Assembly: GCF_001429395.1 (NCBI RefSeq)
Contig: NZ_LMJT01000041.1
Coordinates: 324,062 to 388,061, forward strand
DNA from: Allobosea sp. Root381
Lineage (GTDB): Bacteria; Pseudomonadota; Alphaproteobacteria; Rhizobiales; Beijerinckiaceae
Reading direction: 5' to 3'
DNA length: 64,000 bases
Position 1 is the stretch's first letter. Each line of letters starts with the position of its first letter. A model generated the notes under the pieces. That model ran no database searches. It saw only the letters and a list, made by a program, of their open reading frames with translations, and was not told the DNA's origin. Both the position numbers and the translations under genes were made by a program. Shown piece by piece: positions 46,328 to 57,223 of the stretch.

Positions 46328-46361
46328 CAGGACAGTTTGCATCAACTGTCCTGAACTGTCT
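46328..46361. promoter_or_regulatory. Palindromic operator between MocR and EamA genes
   Basis: CAGGACAGTT-N6-AACTGTCCTG (46328-46353) is a perfect inverted repeat with 10-bp arms, followed by another AACTGTCT (46354-46361) in direct orientation 10 bp after the right arm's AACTGTCC. Three copies of one octamer just upstream of the regulator's ribosome-binding site point to the MocR protein's binding site. Confidence 0.7.
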
Positions 46362-46409
46362 CTGGCAAAGTCGCCGACGCGGCGCGATGCAGGCACGATC
46401 TGTTCCGGA

Positions 46410-47294
46410 ATGGTGGACGCGATGGCGAGCGGCTGGCTCAACGGCTTCCTCGGCGTGCTGATCTTCGCCGGCTCGCTTCCCGCAACCCGGGTGGCGGTCG
46501 CCGATTTCGACCCGCTTTTCCTGACACTGGCGCGCGCCGCGATCGCCGGCATCGTCGCGCTGGCGCTGCTGGTCGCTTTCCACGAGAAGCGCCCGGAACG
46601 GCGCGATATTCTCCCGCTCGTGGTTGTCGCGCTCTGCGTCGTCATTGGCTTCCCGCTGCTGACGGCGCTGGCCCTGCAGCATGTCACGACCGCGCATTCG
46701 ATCGTCTTCGTCGGCCTGCTGCCACTAGCGACTGCGAGCTTCGGCGTCCTGCGCGGCGGCGAGCGGCCACGGCCGGCCTTCTGGATCTTCTCCTGCATCG
46801 GCAGCGCGCTGGTCGCGGGCTTTGCCACCTCGCAAGGCTTCGCGGCCTCCCCGACCGGCGACCTGCTGATGCTCGCGGCCATCGTCGCCTGCGGGCTCGG
46901 CTATGCCGAAGGCGCCGCGCTGTCGCGCCGGCTCGGCGGCTGGCAGGTGATCTGCTGGGCGCTGCTGCTGTCGCTGCCGGTCACAGCCGGCCTCGCCTTG
47001 GCGACGATGCCGGCCTCCTTCGCCGAGACGAGCCGGCCGGCCTGGCTCGGCCTCGCCTATGTCTCGCTGTTCAGCATGCTGATCGGCTTCGTCTTCTGGT
47101 ATCGCGGGCTGGCCCAGGGCGGCATCGCAGCCGTCGGGCAGTTGCAGCTGCTGCAGCCCTTCTTCGGACTCGGCCTGGCGGCGCTCCTGCTCGGCGAGAC
47201 GGTGAGCTGGCAGATGCTGGCCGTCTCGGCGGCCGTCGCGAGCTGCGTCGCCGGCGCCAAGCACTTCGCCGATGCCAGGCGCTATGCGCGATAG
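46410..47294 (+). CDS. EamA/DMT-family transporter
   Basis: A 294-residue membrane protein with about ten hydrophobic helices in two EamA repeats (about 5-135 and 150-285), for example FLGVLIFAGSLPATRVAVA at the start and QLQLLQPFFGLGLAALLLGE near the end. This family exports amino acids and other metabolites at the inner membrane. ATG 46410 is the listed start, ATG 46422 a close alternative. Divergent from a MocR regulator that probably controls it. Confidence 0.9.
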   Translation: MVDAMASGWLNGFLGVLIFAGSLPATRVAVADFDPLFLTLARAAIAGIVALALLVAFHEKRPERRDILPLVVVALCVVIGFPLLTALALQHVTTAHSIVFVGLLPLATASFGVLRGGERPRPAFWIFSCIGSALVAGFATSQGFAASPTGDLLMLAAIVACGLGYAEGAALSRRLGGWQVICWALLLSLPVTAGLALATMPASFAETSRPAWLGLAYVSLFSMLIGFVFWYRGLAQGGIAAVGQLQLLQPFFGLGLAALLLGETVSWQMLAVSAAVASCVAGAKHFADARRYAR

Positions 47295-47622
47295 AGCCAT
47301 AGCGACGGAAACACGGCGTCATCCCGGACAAGCTGCGGAGCAGCGCTGATCCGCGATCCATCGGAGAACGCTGAGAGACCGCTTCGGATGACGACGCGTT
47401 TCCAGGAAAACACGCCATGCCCACGGTTCAGCCAAAGTACACCCAAAGCACACCGTGCCGCCGATGTGGCCGAGCGGCGGCATCAGCAACGATCGACCCG
47501 CCGCAGCAGCTCCAAAGAGGCCGCTGGGCGCGACAAATCCCATTCAGCGGGCAGCGCCTGAGCGCGCCCGCTGTCGCGGCGGCCGGGGCAGGCACACCGC
47601 GACGGTTATGAAGTAGCCGAGC
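47295..47622. other. Intergenic region with degenerate palindromic sequence
   Basis: A 328-nt convergent gap between the EamA gene and cspA. It opens with GGCGTCATCCCGGACAAGC and later CTTCGGATGACGACG (47316-47397), a worn repeat resembling family B. The remainder is GC-rich and holds one short open frame (47417-47611) without a ribosome-binding site, which I reject. No terminator with a U tract was found. Confidence 0.45.
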
Positions 47623-47826
47623 TCACATCACCTGGAGCGAGCCCGCCGCAGTCTTGCCGCGCTCGGTCTTGAGCTCGAACGAGATCTGCTGGCCTTCTGT
47701 CAGCGTCATCAGACCCGCTTCCTTTACGGCAGTGATGTGGACGAACACATCCTTGCCGCCGTCGGCGGGCTGAATGAAACCAAAGCCCTTCTCGGTATTG
47801 AACCACTTGACGGTGCCGGTCGCCAT
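47623..47826 (-). CDS. Cold-shock protein, CspA family
   Basis: A 67-residue single OB-fold nucleic-acid-binding protein. It has RNP1 (KGFGFIQP) and RNP2 (VFVHITAV) motifs after the start ATGTVKWFN. AAGGA lies 8 nt before the ATG. A stem-loop in the leader (47857-47891) might tune translation with temperature. Confidence 0.96.
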   Translation of the reverse strand: MATGTVKWFNTEKGFGFIQPADGGKDVFVHITAVKEAGLMTLTEGQQISFELKTERGKTAAGSLQVM

Positions 47827-47856
47827 CGCCGCATCCTTTAGAAGTCAACGCATCTT

Positions 47857-47891
47857 CGCGACCGCCTGTTTACAAGCGACAGTCGGTCGCG
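47857..47891 (-). promoter_or_regulatory. Stem-loop in the cspA leader
   Basis: CGCGACCG and CGGTCGCG form an 8-bp stem with a 19-nt loop, 30-65 nt upstream of the cold-shock gene's start. Cold-shock mRNAs often have structured leaders; whether this one is transcribed is not known, as I cannot place the promoter. Confidence 0.35.
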
Positions 47892-47961
47892 CCTTCGAAG
47901 GATTGACAGAATTTTTTAGCTTGTCGAGGCCAAAGGAGGAGTAGGCGACCTAGCCTTATGA

Positions 47962-50196
47962 TCAAGACTTGACCAGCAGCAGTTTCGCCGAAACCGACGA
48001 CTGTGAAGACCCCCCGAGATATATCTCGACTTCGCCGGGATCGACGATATAGCGGCCCTCTTCATCATGTGCGCCAAGCCGCGACGCCTCCAGCCGGAAG
48101 CGCACGGCGCGAGTCTCGCCGGCACGCAGCGAAACCTTGTCGAAGCCCTTGAGTTCCCTCATCGGGCGTGAGCGGCTGGCGACCGGCTGGCGGATATAGA
48201 GCTGCACCACCTCCTGCCCGTCACGGGAGCCGGCATTGGTCACGTCCACGGAAACCTCGACCACGCCGTCAAGCGGCACTTTCGGCTTGGAGACCTGCGC
48301 ATTGGTATAGGTGAAGCTGGTATAGGAAAGACCGTGGCCGAAGGCGTAGAGCGGCTCGTTGGCCTCGTCCATGAAGATCGACTCGTAGCGCTGGCGGATC
48401 TTCTGCGGCCGCCCCGTCGGGAGGTGGTCGTAATAGACCGGGATCTGGCCGACCGAGCGCGGGAAGCTCATCGGCACCCGGCCCGACGGATTGACCTTGC
48501 CGGTCAGGATGTCGGCGATCGCCGTGCGCCCCTCGGTGCCGCCATGGAAGGTCTGCAGGATCGCCGCGACATGGGCGTCGGCCCAGCTGAGCACGAGGGG
48601 GCGCCCCGTCGCCAGCACCAGCACCACCGGCTTGCCCGTCGCGACGAGCGCCTCCAGCAATTCCTGCTGCACGCCCGGCAGGTCGAGCCTGGTGCGCGAG
48701 GCGCCCTCGCCCATGAACTCGCAATCCTCGCCCAGCATGGCCACGACCAGATCGCTCGCCGCCGCCGCGCGGATTGCGGCCTCCTTGTCGGCGAATTCAA
48801 GGCCGCAATTCTTCTTGAAGGCCGGCTCGTAGGTGACGGCGACATCCTTGGGCAGCCGCTCGCGCAGCGCGTCCGGCAAGGGGGTGATGACGCGCCGGCC
48901 GAGCCCCGCGGGATCGGTCCAGACGCGCTCGTCCTCCGGCACCGCCATGGCGCCGATCACGGCGACCGACTTCACCGTGTCGCGGATCGGCAAAGTCTCG
49001 TTGGCGTTCTTGAGCAGGATCGCGCCTTCCTGCGCCGCCTGAAGCGCGACCTTGCGGGCCTCTTCGGTCTGCATCAGCTTGGGCGCAGCGGCGGGGTCGA
49101 CGTCGGGCTTGTCGAACAGGCCGAGATGAAACTTCACCCGCAGCACGCGCCGTACGGCCTCGTCGAGCGCCTTCACCGGCACGTGGCCGGCCTTGACCTC
49201 GCCGGCGAGATGCTTGTGGTAGACGTCGCCCATCATGTCCATGTCGATGCCGGCGAGCAGCGCCTTGCGCGCGGCTTCCGCGTCGTCCTTGGCGATGCCG
49301 TGCAGGCGCAGCTCCGTGATCGAGCCGAAATCGGAGGTGACGAAGCCCTTGAACCCCCATTTGCCGCGCAACAGGTCCGTCAGCATGCCGCGATGCGCAG
49401 TCGTCGGCACGCCGTTCAGCGCATTGAAGGCGGCCATTGCGGTCATAGACCCCGCATCGAACGACGCCTTGAACGGCGGCAGGAACAGGTCGAAGAGCTG
49501 GCTCGTCGGAATCCAGGTCGAGTTGTAGTCGCGGCCGGCTTCGGCCGCGCCATAGCCGACGAAGTGCTTGACCGAGGCTGCGACCCCGCCGCGCTGATAG
49601 CCGCCCGTGCGGGCCGCCGCGACCACCGAGCCGAGGAAGGCATCCTCGCCCGCGCCTTCCAGCACCCGGCCCCAGCGCGGGTCGCGCGAGATGTCGACCA
49701 TCGGCGCAAAGGTCCAGTTGATGCCGGCCGCCGCCGCCTCGCGCCCGGTCCAGTAGGCCGCCTGCTCGATCAGCGCCGGATTCCAGCTCGAGGCCTGGCC
49801 GAGCGGCAGCGGGAAATAGGTCGAGAAGCCATGGACGGCGTCTAGCCCGATGATCAGCGGGATCTTCAGCCGGCTCTCGCGGACGGCCTTCTGGACCTCG
49901 AGAACCTCGGCCGGGACGACGAAGTTCATCACGCCGCCCATGCGGCCAGCCCTGACCTGGTTGACGTCGAAGCCTTCGCCGCGCCCCGAAAGATGCAGCT
50001 GGCCGACCTTCTCCTCCAGCGTCATGCGCTTGAGCAGCGCGTCGATGCGGCGCTCGATCTCGGTCGCCTCGCGGCCGGTCTTCCAGCCGACCGCCTGCTG
50101 GGCCGAGGCCGGCGCCTGCTCGGCTCGCGCCGACGGGGACAGGGCCGCAATGGCGAGGCAGCAGGCGAAGAGCGGGGCGGCGAGCCGCAGGATCAT
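47962..50196 (-). CDS. bglX: Secreted GH3 beta-glucosidase (BglX-like)
   Basis: 744 residues. Signal peptide MILRLAAPLFACCLAIAALS...ARA, then the GH3 N-terminal barrel with KHFVGYGAAEAGRDYN (from 210) and the catalytic nucleophile about Asp289 in GFVTSDFGS, the C-terminal alpha/beta sandwich (VAVIGAMAVPED, VVAMLGEDCEFMGEGASR) and a fibronectin III-like end domain (about 660-735). This is the periplasmic BglX layout, hydrolysing terminal beta-glucosides. It stands alone: no sugar transporter or regulator is adjacent. Confidence 0.95.
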   Translation of the reverse strand: MILRLAAPLFACCLAIAALSPSARAEQAPASAQQAVGWKTGREATEIERRIDALLKRMTLEEKVGQLHLSGRGEGFDVNQVRAGRMGGVMNFVVPAEVLEVQKAVRESRLKIPLIIGLDAVHGFSTYFPLPLGQASSWNPALIEQAAYWTGREAAAAGINWTFAPMVDISRDPRWGRVLEGAGEDAFLGSVVAAARTGGYQRGGVAASVKHFVGYGAAEAGRDYNSTWIPTSQLFDLFLPPFKASFDAGSMTAMAAFNALNGVPTTAHRGMLTDLLRGKWGFKGFVTSDFGSITELRLHGIAKDDAEAARKALLAGIDMDMMGDVYHKHLAGEVKAGHVPVKALDEAVRRVLRVKFHLGLFDKPDVDPAAAPKLMQTEEARKVALQAAQEGAILLKNANETLPIRDTVKSVAVIGAMAVPEDERVWTDPAGLGRRVITPLPDALRERLPKDVAVTYEPAFKKNCGLEFADKEAAIRAAAASDLVVAMLGEDCEFMGEGASRTRLDLPGVQQELLEALVATGKPVVLVLATGRPLVLSWADAHVAAILQTFHGGTEGRTAIADILTGKVNPSGRVPMSFPRSVGQIPVYYDHLPTGRPQKIRQRYESIFMDEANEPLYAFGHGLSYTSFTYTNAQVSKPKVPLDGVVEVSVDVTNAGSRDGQEVVQLYIRQPVASRSRPMRELKGFDKVSLRAGETRAVRFRLEASRLGAHDEEGRYIVDPGEVEIYLGGSSQSSVSAKLLLVKS

Positions 50197-50345
50197 GGAG
50201 GACAGCTTTCGACGAGGAAAGGTGAAGGCGGATGACGGATGTCGAGCGCCGCCCTACAGGAATGATCCGGCGGGCTCAACCTTGGCTGGCTCGCCGGTTG
50301 CATCGCAGGCACCGCCTGAACGCCTCCTGAATCGGACCCGCCCGC

Positions 50346-50975
50346 ATGTCGCAATCAACCGCGCCACTCGCCTCGCCGATGGAACGGCACCGGCTCTACG
50401 AGGATGCGCTGGCAATCCTCCTCGGCACGCTGATGGTCAGCGTCGGCATCGCGCTTTTCGCCGAGGCGACGATCATGACCGGCGGGGCGGCCGGGCTGGC
50501 GCTGCTGCTTCAATATGCCACCGGGCTCGAGTTCGGCCTGCTCTTCTTCGCCGTCAACCTGCCTTTCTACTGGCTCGCCTTCCGGCGCATGGGGCTGGCC
50601 TTCACGCTGCGAACCTTCGTCGCGGTCGGCCTGGTCTCGCTTCTGGTCCAGGCGACGCCGCTCTGGCTCGACATCGGCACGGTTCAGCCGGTCTATGCGG
50701 CACTTGCCGGCGGCGGCGCGATGGGGCTCGGCCTCCTGGTTCTGGCCCGCCACCGCACCGCGATCGGCGGCGTCAACATCCTCGCGCTCTATCTGCAGGA
50801 GAAGCGCGGCTGGCGTGCGGGCTGGGTCCAGCTCGCCATCGATGCGGCGATCTTCGCCGGCGCCTGCTTCGTCCTGCCGCTCGACAGGCTGGCAATCTCG
50901 CTGCTCGGCACGCTCGTGCTGAATGCGGTGCTCGGCATGAACCACAAGCCGGGGCGCTACAGAGGCGTATCCTGA
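50346..50975 (+). CDS. YitT-family membrane protein
   Basis: A 209-residue inner-membrane protein with five or six hydrophobic helices (for example LAILLGTLMVSVGIALFAEA and LEFGLLFFAVNLPFYWLAF). The TIMTGGAAGLALLLQYATG and TAIGGVNILALYLQE segments are like the conserved glycine-rich stretches of the YitT/DUF161 family. Function unknown. It is divergent from the beta-glucosidase gene and 95 nt upstream of lldD. Confidence 0.82.
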   Translation: MSQSTAPLASPMERHRLYEDALAILLGTLMVSVGIALFAEATIMTGGAAGLALLLQYATGLEFGLLFFAVNLPFYWLAFRRMGLAFTLRTFVAVGLVSLLVQATPLWLDIGTVQPVYAALAGGGAMGLGLLVLARHRTAIGGVNILALYLQEKRGWRAGWVQLAIDAAIFAGACFVLPLDRLAISLLGTLVLNAVLGMNHKPGRYRGVS

Positions 50976-51070
50976 AGAGCAGCGGCCCGCGACGCCGCGT
51001 GACCTTGCGTGCCGGCACGCGGCATGCGAGTCACCCGCCCGGTTGAACACCTGCGACGAGGCTCGATACA

Positions 51071-52243
51071 ATGGCCCAGCCCCTGACCATCGAAGATCTG
51101 CGTATTCTCGCCAAGCGCCGCGTCCCGCGCATGTTCTACGACTACGCAGATTCCGGCGCCTGGACCGAAGGCACCTACCGCGCCAACGAAACCGACTTCG
51201 CCAAGATCAAATTGCGCCAGCGGATCGCGGTCGACATGACCGACCGTACGCTCGAATCGACGATGGTCGGCCAGCGGGTTGCGATGCCCGTCGCGATCGC
51301 CCCGACCGGAATGACGGGGATGCAGCATGCCGATGGCGAGATACTCGCCGCTCGTGCAGCCCACAAGGCCGGCGTTCCCTTCACCCTGTCGACCATGAGC
51401 ATCTGCTCGATGGAAGACATCGCCAACCATGTCGGCCAGCCCTTCTGGTTCCAGCTTTACGTGATGAAGGATCGCGAGTTCATCGCCCGTCTGATTCAGC
51501 GCGCCAAGGCTGCTGGAGTGACGGCGCTGATGCTGACGGTCGACCTGCAGATTCTGGGCCAGCGCCACAAGGACATCCGCAACGGCCTCTCCGCACCGCC
51601 GAAACCGACACTCGCCAACCTGATCAATCTCGCGACAAAGCCACGCTGGTGCCTGAAGATGCTGGACACGCCGCGCCGGCAGTTCGGCAACATCGTCGGC
51701 CATGTCAGCGGCGTCGCCGACGTCTCCTCGCTCTCCTCCTGGACCTCCTCGCAGTTCGACCCGAAGCTGAACTGGGACGACGTCAAGTGGATCAAGGATC
51801 AGTGGGGCGGCAAGCTGATCCTCAAGGGCATCCTCGACCCTGAGGATGCCGAGATCGCGGCGCAGTCGGGCGCCGATGCGCTGATCGTCTCCAACCATGG
51901 GGGCCGCCAGCTCGACGGCGCCCTCTCCTCGATCGAGGCGCTGCCGGCGATCGTCGATCAGGTCGGCAACCGTATCGAGGTGCTGTTCGACGGCGGCATC
52001 CGCTCGGGCCAGGACATCATCAAGGCGCTGGCGCTCGGCGCGCACGGCACCTTCATCGGCCGCGCCTTCCTCTACGGTCTCGGCGCCATGGGCGAGAAAG
52101 GCGTGACGCTGACGCTCGACATCATCCGCAAGGAGCTCGACGTGACGATGGCGCTCTGCGGCCTGCGCGACGTCAGGAACGTCGACGAGCGCATCCTCGC
52201 CGGCGGTCGCGAGGGCGCGATCAGGCGGCTGTCTGCGGCCTGA
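51071..52243 (+). CDS. lldD: FMN-dependent alpha-hydroxy-acid (L-lactate) dehydrogenase
   Basis: A 390-residue FMN TIM-barrel flavoenzyme oxidising L-lactate or a related 2-hydroxy acid to the keto acid and passing electrons to the respiratory chain. It has FYDYADSGAWTEGTYRAN, PVAIAPTGMTGM (flavin-binding), TVDLQILGQRHKD and the active-site SNHGGRQLD at about 274-282, His276 being the catalytic base. Length is close to E. coli LldD (396). No lactate permease or LldR-type regulator is nearby, so the true substrate could be another hydroxy acid. Confidence 0.9.
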   Translation: MAQPLTIEDLRILAKRRVPRMFYDYADSGAWTEGTYRANETDFAKIKLRQRIAVDMTDRTLESTMVGQRVAMPVAIAPTGMTGMQHADGEILAARAAHKAGVPFTLSTMSICSMEDIANHVGQPFWFQLYVMKDREFIARLIQRAKAAGVTALMLTVDLQILGQRHKDIRNGLSAPPKPTLANLINLATKPRWCLKMLDTPRRQFGNIVGHVSGVADVSSLSSWTSSQFDPKLNWDDVKWIKDQWGGKLILKGILDPEDAEIAAQSGADALIVSNHGGRQLDGALSSIEALPAIVDQVGNRIEVLFDGGIRSGQDIIKALALGAHGTFIGRAFLYGLGAMGEKGVTLTLDIIRKELDVTMALCGLRDVRNVDERILAGGREGAIRRLSAA

Positions 52244-52286
52244 TCGCCGAGGCGACATCCCGCTTTCACCCCACTGGAGGTCCGAG

Positions 52287-52499
52287 ATGGCCGAGCAGCC
52301 GATCAAGGGGCCGGCGTCGTATTTTCCCTCCATCGAGAAGAAATACGGCCGCCCGATCGCCGAATGGAAAGCTCTCGTCAGGGCGCGCTATCCCGCCAGG
52401 CACATGGAGCTGGTGGCGATGCTCAAGACGGAGCACGGCCTGGGCCATGGTCACGCCAACGCCATCGTCGCGGACACCTTGGCCGAGGACAAGAAGTAG
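52287..52499 (+). CDS. DUF4287 domain protein
   Basis: A 70-residue helical protein. PASYFPSIEKKYGRPIAEW and HMELVAMLKTEHGLGHGHAN match the DUF4287 pattern of small proteins often linked to DUF5655. Function unknown. GGAGG lies 6 nt before the ATG. It follows lldD by 43 nt and is followed by a strong terminator. Confidence 0.85.
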   Translation: MAEQPIKGPASYFPSIEKKYGRPIAEWKALVRARYPARHMELVAMLKTEHGLGHGHANAIVADTLAEDKK

Positions 52500-52560
52500 C
52501 TGGCCGCCGCCCCGCCTTGCCCCGCTATGACGCCCCGGTTCTGATCACCCATGAAAAAGA

Positions 52561-52583
52561 CCCGGCGGATCGCCTCCGCCGGG
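52561..52583. terminator. Bidirectional Rho-independent terminator
   Basis: CCCGGCGGA-TCGCC-TCCGCCGGG is a perfect 9-bp stem, followed on the plus strand by CCTTTCTCTTC and on the minus strand by TCTTTTTCAT. It ends the lldD-DUF4287 transcript and the converging peptide-binding protein gene. A second hairpin (52607-52632, CCGCCTCGCG / CGCGAGGCGG) lies next to it. Confidence 0.8.
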
Positions 52584-52643
52584 CCTTTCTCTTCTCAGTG
52601 GACGATCCGCCTCGCGATCATGCGCGAGGCGGGCCGCTCAGCC

Positions 52644-54429
52644 TCAGGCGCGATACCAGGACGAGAGGTTCCAGGTGTCCACGTCCCAGCCGCTGTGATC
52701 ATGCGAGAGGTTGTTCGCCGCGGCGACGACCTTCGTGCGCGAGAGCAGCGGCAGGATGACGTTGGCCTCGCAGAAGATCTCGTTGACCTTGATCAGCAGC
52801 GCGGCGCGCTTGGCCGGATCGAGCTCCTTCTGGGCGGCCCTGTAGGTCGTCGGCAGCCGGGTCCGAGTAGCGCGAGATGTTGCGGCCGAGCCACTTGTTC
52901 TCCTTGCTGGCGATTTCCCAGGAGACGAACTGGTTCAGCAGGCGCTCCGGATCCGGCTGCGGCTGCGTCGTCGTGTACATTTGGATATCGGTGTAGAGCT
53001 TGGTGTAGGTGTCGGTGTTGGCGACATCCGACGAGAAGAACACCGAGGCGGTCACCGCCTTCAGCTCGAGATCGATACCGGCGCGCTGGGCGGCCTGCTT
53101 GATGATGGCCTGGGTCTTCTGGCGCGGCGCGTTGATCGAGGTCTGGAAGACGTAGCTGAGCTTCTTGCCGTCCTTCTCGCGAATGCCGTTCGAGCCCTTC
53201 GTCCAGCCGGCGTCGTCGAGGATCTTGTTGGCCTTGTCGATGTTGAACTCGTATTTGAGCTTGGTCGACTTGAACCGCTTCGGCTCGTTGACGAAGCTCG
53301 CGGTCGCGGTGCCGCCGCGGCCATAGATGAACTTCTGGATCGAGTCGCGGTCGATGAGCAGGTTGAACGCCTGGCGCACCGCCGGGTCCGTCAGCGTCGG
53401 GTGCTTGGTCTTGACGCTCGAGCGCTCGCCGTCGACGTCGGTCCACGGATCGGTCGTGTTCAGGATGATGAACTCGATGTCGCCCGCAGGCGCCGCGCTG
53501 ATCTTGCCCCGACCGCCGGTCTCCATGCGCTTGAGGATCTCGTCCTCGACCTGCATGTTCCAGGCATAGTCGTATTCGCCGGTCTGCAGCACGGCGCGCG
53601 CCGCCGAGACCGCGTCACCGCCGCCCTTGATCTCGAAGCTATCGAAATGCGGCTGGTTCTTGACGTGGTAGTCCTCGTTGCGGGTGGTGGTGAGAATGTC
53701 GCCCGGCTTGAAGTCGGCGAACTTGTAGGGGCCGGTGCCGACCGGCTTCAGGTTGACCGGAGCCTCGCGCGACTTGGCGCCCTTGTACTCTGCGAAGAGA
53801 TGCTTCGGGATGATCATGCCGGCGACGCCGACGAAGGCATCGGCCCAGAACGGCGTCGGCTCCTTGAAGATCACCTTGACGGTGTGGTCGTCAACCTTCT
53901 CGACCTTGATGTTGGCGTAGGAGCCGGAGGTATAGGCGGCGGTCTCCGGATCGGCGGCGTATTCCCAGGTAAAGACGACGTCGTCGGCGGTGAACGGCTT
54001 GCCGTCATGCCATTTCACGCCCTGCTTCAGCTTCCAGGTGACGGTCGTGCCGTCTTCCGAGAGCCCGCCATTCGCCTTGGAGGGAGCCTCGGCCGCGAGC
54101 TGCGGGATCAGGTTGCCTTCCTTGTCCCAGCCGGCGAGCGGCTCGTAGAACACGCGCGAGGCGATCTGGTCCTTGGTGCCCGAGGCGAAATGCGGGTTGA
54201 GCAGCGTCGGCGCCTGCCAGAGCAGAATCTTCACCGGGCCACCGCCGCCGGCCTTGGTCGGCTTGTAGTCGAGCGTGGCGTTCGCCATCGCGACATCGTT
54301 CCAGGCCAGGATCTGGCTCGCGATCGGCGCGGTGATACCGACCGCAGCCAGCTTCTTGATGAAGGAACGGCGCGAAAGCTGCCCGTCCTTGACGCTCTGA
54401 ACCATGCCCTGGATTTGCTGACTATTCAT
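52644..54429 (-). pseudogene. Tat-exported peptide ABC transporter substrate-binding protein, frameshifted near the 3' end
   Basis: An SBP_bac_5 family periplasmic binding protein. The N-terminus has a twin-arginine signal SRRSFIKKLAAVG (about 19-31); the body shows LKQGVKWHDGKPFTADDVV and PVGTGPYKFADFKPGDI. The first frame reads well to about residue 528 (NISRYSDPAADD, near 52846) and then turns into Arg/Gly-rich nonsense ending at 52699. Shifting frame by one base gives a proper family ending (YRAAQKELDPAKRAALLIK ... WDVDTWNLSSWYRA) that stops at 52644. One lost base, turning ADDTYRAA into ADDLQG, explains it. It could be a real pseudogene or a sequencing error. No permease or ATPase genes are adjacent. 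Confidence 0.85.
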
Positions 54430-54500
54430 AGACTTACCTTCGCATTACGTTTGCCGGCGCATAAATTCGGGCACCGAAAGACAGGCATACTTCGTCACAA

Positions 54501-54522
54501 CCGAAGCATTACTATGCTTCGG
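54501..54522. promoter_or_regulatory. Inverted repeat upstream of the peptide-binding protein gene
   Basis: CCGAAGCAT-TACT-ATGCTTCGG, a perfect 9-bp hairpin about 75 nt upstream of the start at 54429. It could be an operator or a leader stem-loop. The rest of the 54430-54706 gap shows only the ettA terminator. Confidence 0.45.
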
Positions 54523-54658
54523 CCGCGGCCGACCTCTTAGGAGCTGTGACCTTAAGTCCTGCTTAAAAGGACTGAGGCAAAGCGGTGCATCCTTGATCCG
54601 CCTGCCTTCATTTTAGCCGTTCTGCACGCCGGGCGCCCTGCGTCCGATCGTCCAGCGA

Positions 54659-54688
54659 AAAGCCCCGCGACCGGTGTCGCGGGGCTTT
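54659..54688 (-). terminator. Rho-independent terminator of ettA
   Basis: AAAGCCCCGCGAC / GTCGCGGGGCTTT, a perfect 13-bp stem with a 4-nt loop, 19 nt beyond the ettA stop; on the minus strand it runs into CTTTTCGC. Confidence 0.85.
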
Positions 54689-54706
54689 CAAATGGCAAAC
54701 CGGCTA

Positions 54707-56359
<1,653 letters not shown>

Positions 56360-56497
56360 AAAGGTGCGGTCTCCGCTCTCGGACTGATCGGCCGGACTGT
56401 TCGGGAAATCTGGCGCGTATGTAGCGATGCCGGCCCCGCGCCGCAACCGCCATGCTGCCGACCTTCAGCGATTGCGCCACGGTCCACAGGCTGAATA

Positions 56498-57118
56498 ATG
56501 CCCGCTGGCGCAACCGTTTCAGGCGAATCCGACGTGTCCGATCAAGACGGCAAGGCGCCGATCGAACTGAGGCTGCATGACAGCGCCCAGCTCTTCAACA
56601 CGCTCGACCCCTTCCCCTTCCGCGAGGGCGACATCTCCGCTGATGCCGAGCGCTACATCGTCGAATGGGCGCAGGAGCTGCCCAAGGGCGCACCGATCGC
56701 GATCGTGGTCCATCTCCAGCAGCCGGAGAATTCGGCCAGGGCCGGCCCGGACCTCGCGAAGGCGCTGAGGAACTGGTTCGCGGCCAAGGCCCGCGCCGAG
56801 GCCCAGGCGCTCCGCGACCTGTTCCGTGACGGCCGCCTGGCTTTCCTGATCGGCTTTGCCGGGCTCGCCATCTGCCTGTTCCTGAGCTTCCTCCTGACGC
56901 AGCGCTTCGAGGGGCCCTTCACCCGCGTCTTTCAGGAAAGCCTCATCATCATCGGCTGGGTGGTGATCTGGCGGCCGGCCGAGATGTTCCTCTACGACTG
57001 GGTTCCGCTCCTGCGCCGCCGGCGCCTGTACCAGCGCCTCGCCGATGCGCGCATCACCGTGCAGACAGCCCTCGCGCCGCGAAATGACGCTGCAGCACCA
57101 TCGCCGAAGGTCAGCTGA
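56498..57118 (+). CDS. Two-transmembrane protein of unknown function
   Basis: 206 residues. A soluble N-terminal region (about 20-90, LRLHDSAQLFNTLDPFPFRE and VEWAQELPKGAPIAIVVHL) is followed by a basic helix, two transmembrane helices (about 115-135, LAFLIGFAGLAICLFLSFLL; about 147-160, LIIIGWVVIWRPAEM) and a basic cytoplasmic tail. I do not recognise a named family; it looks like a conserved rhizobial hypothetical. The listed ATG has a weak ribosome-binding site; GTG 56534 is an alternative. Divergent from ettA across 138 nt. Confidence 0.75.
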   Translation: MPAGATVSGESDVSDQDGKAPIELRLHDSAQLFNTLDPFPFREGDISADAERYIVEWAQELPKGAPIAIVVHLQQPENSARAGPDLAKALRNWFAAKARAEAQALRDLFRDGRLAFLIGFAGLAICLFLSFLLTQRFEGPFTRVFQESLIIIGWVVIWRPAEMFLYDWVPLLRRRRLYQRLADARITVQTALAPRNDAAAPSPKVS

Positions 57119-57223
57119 ATATCGAACACTGTATGCAGCATATCTTGAGAGCCTCGTGAAAGCTGTCTAAGCTCCCCTTCGGACCGTCACGTTGAAAAGG
57201 CGGCAGATCCGTTGGGAGAGAAC

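Noticed and set aside
47417..47611. A possible 64-residue protein upstream of cspA
   Set aside because: Lacks a ribosome-binding site and any recognisable feature, and lies among worn repeat sequence.
48334..49845. A 503-codon open frame antisense to the GH3 beta-glucosidase
   Set aside because: No recognisable domain or ribosome-binding site; opposite a gene with clear catalytic motifs.
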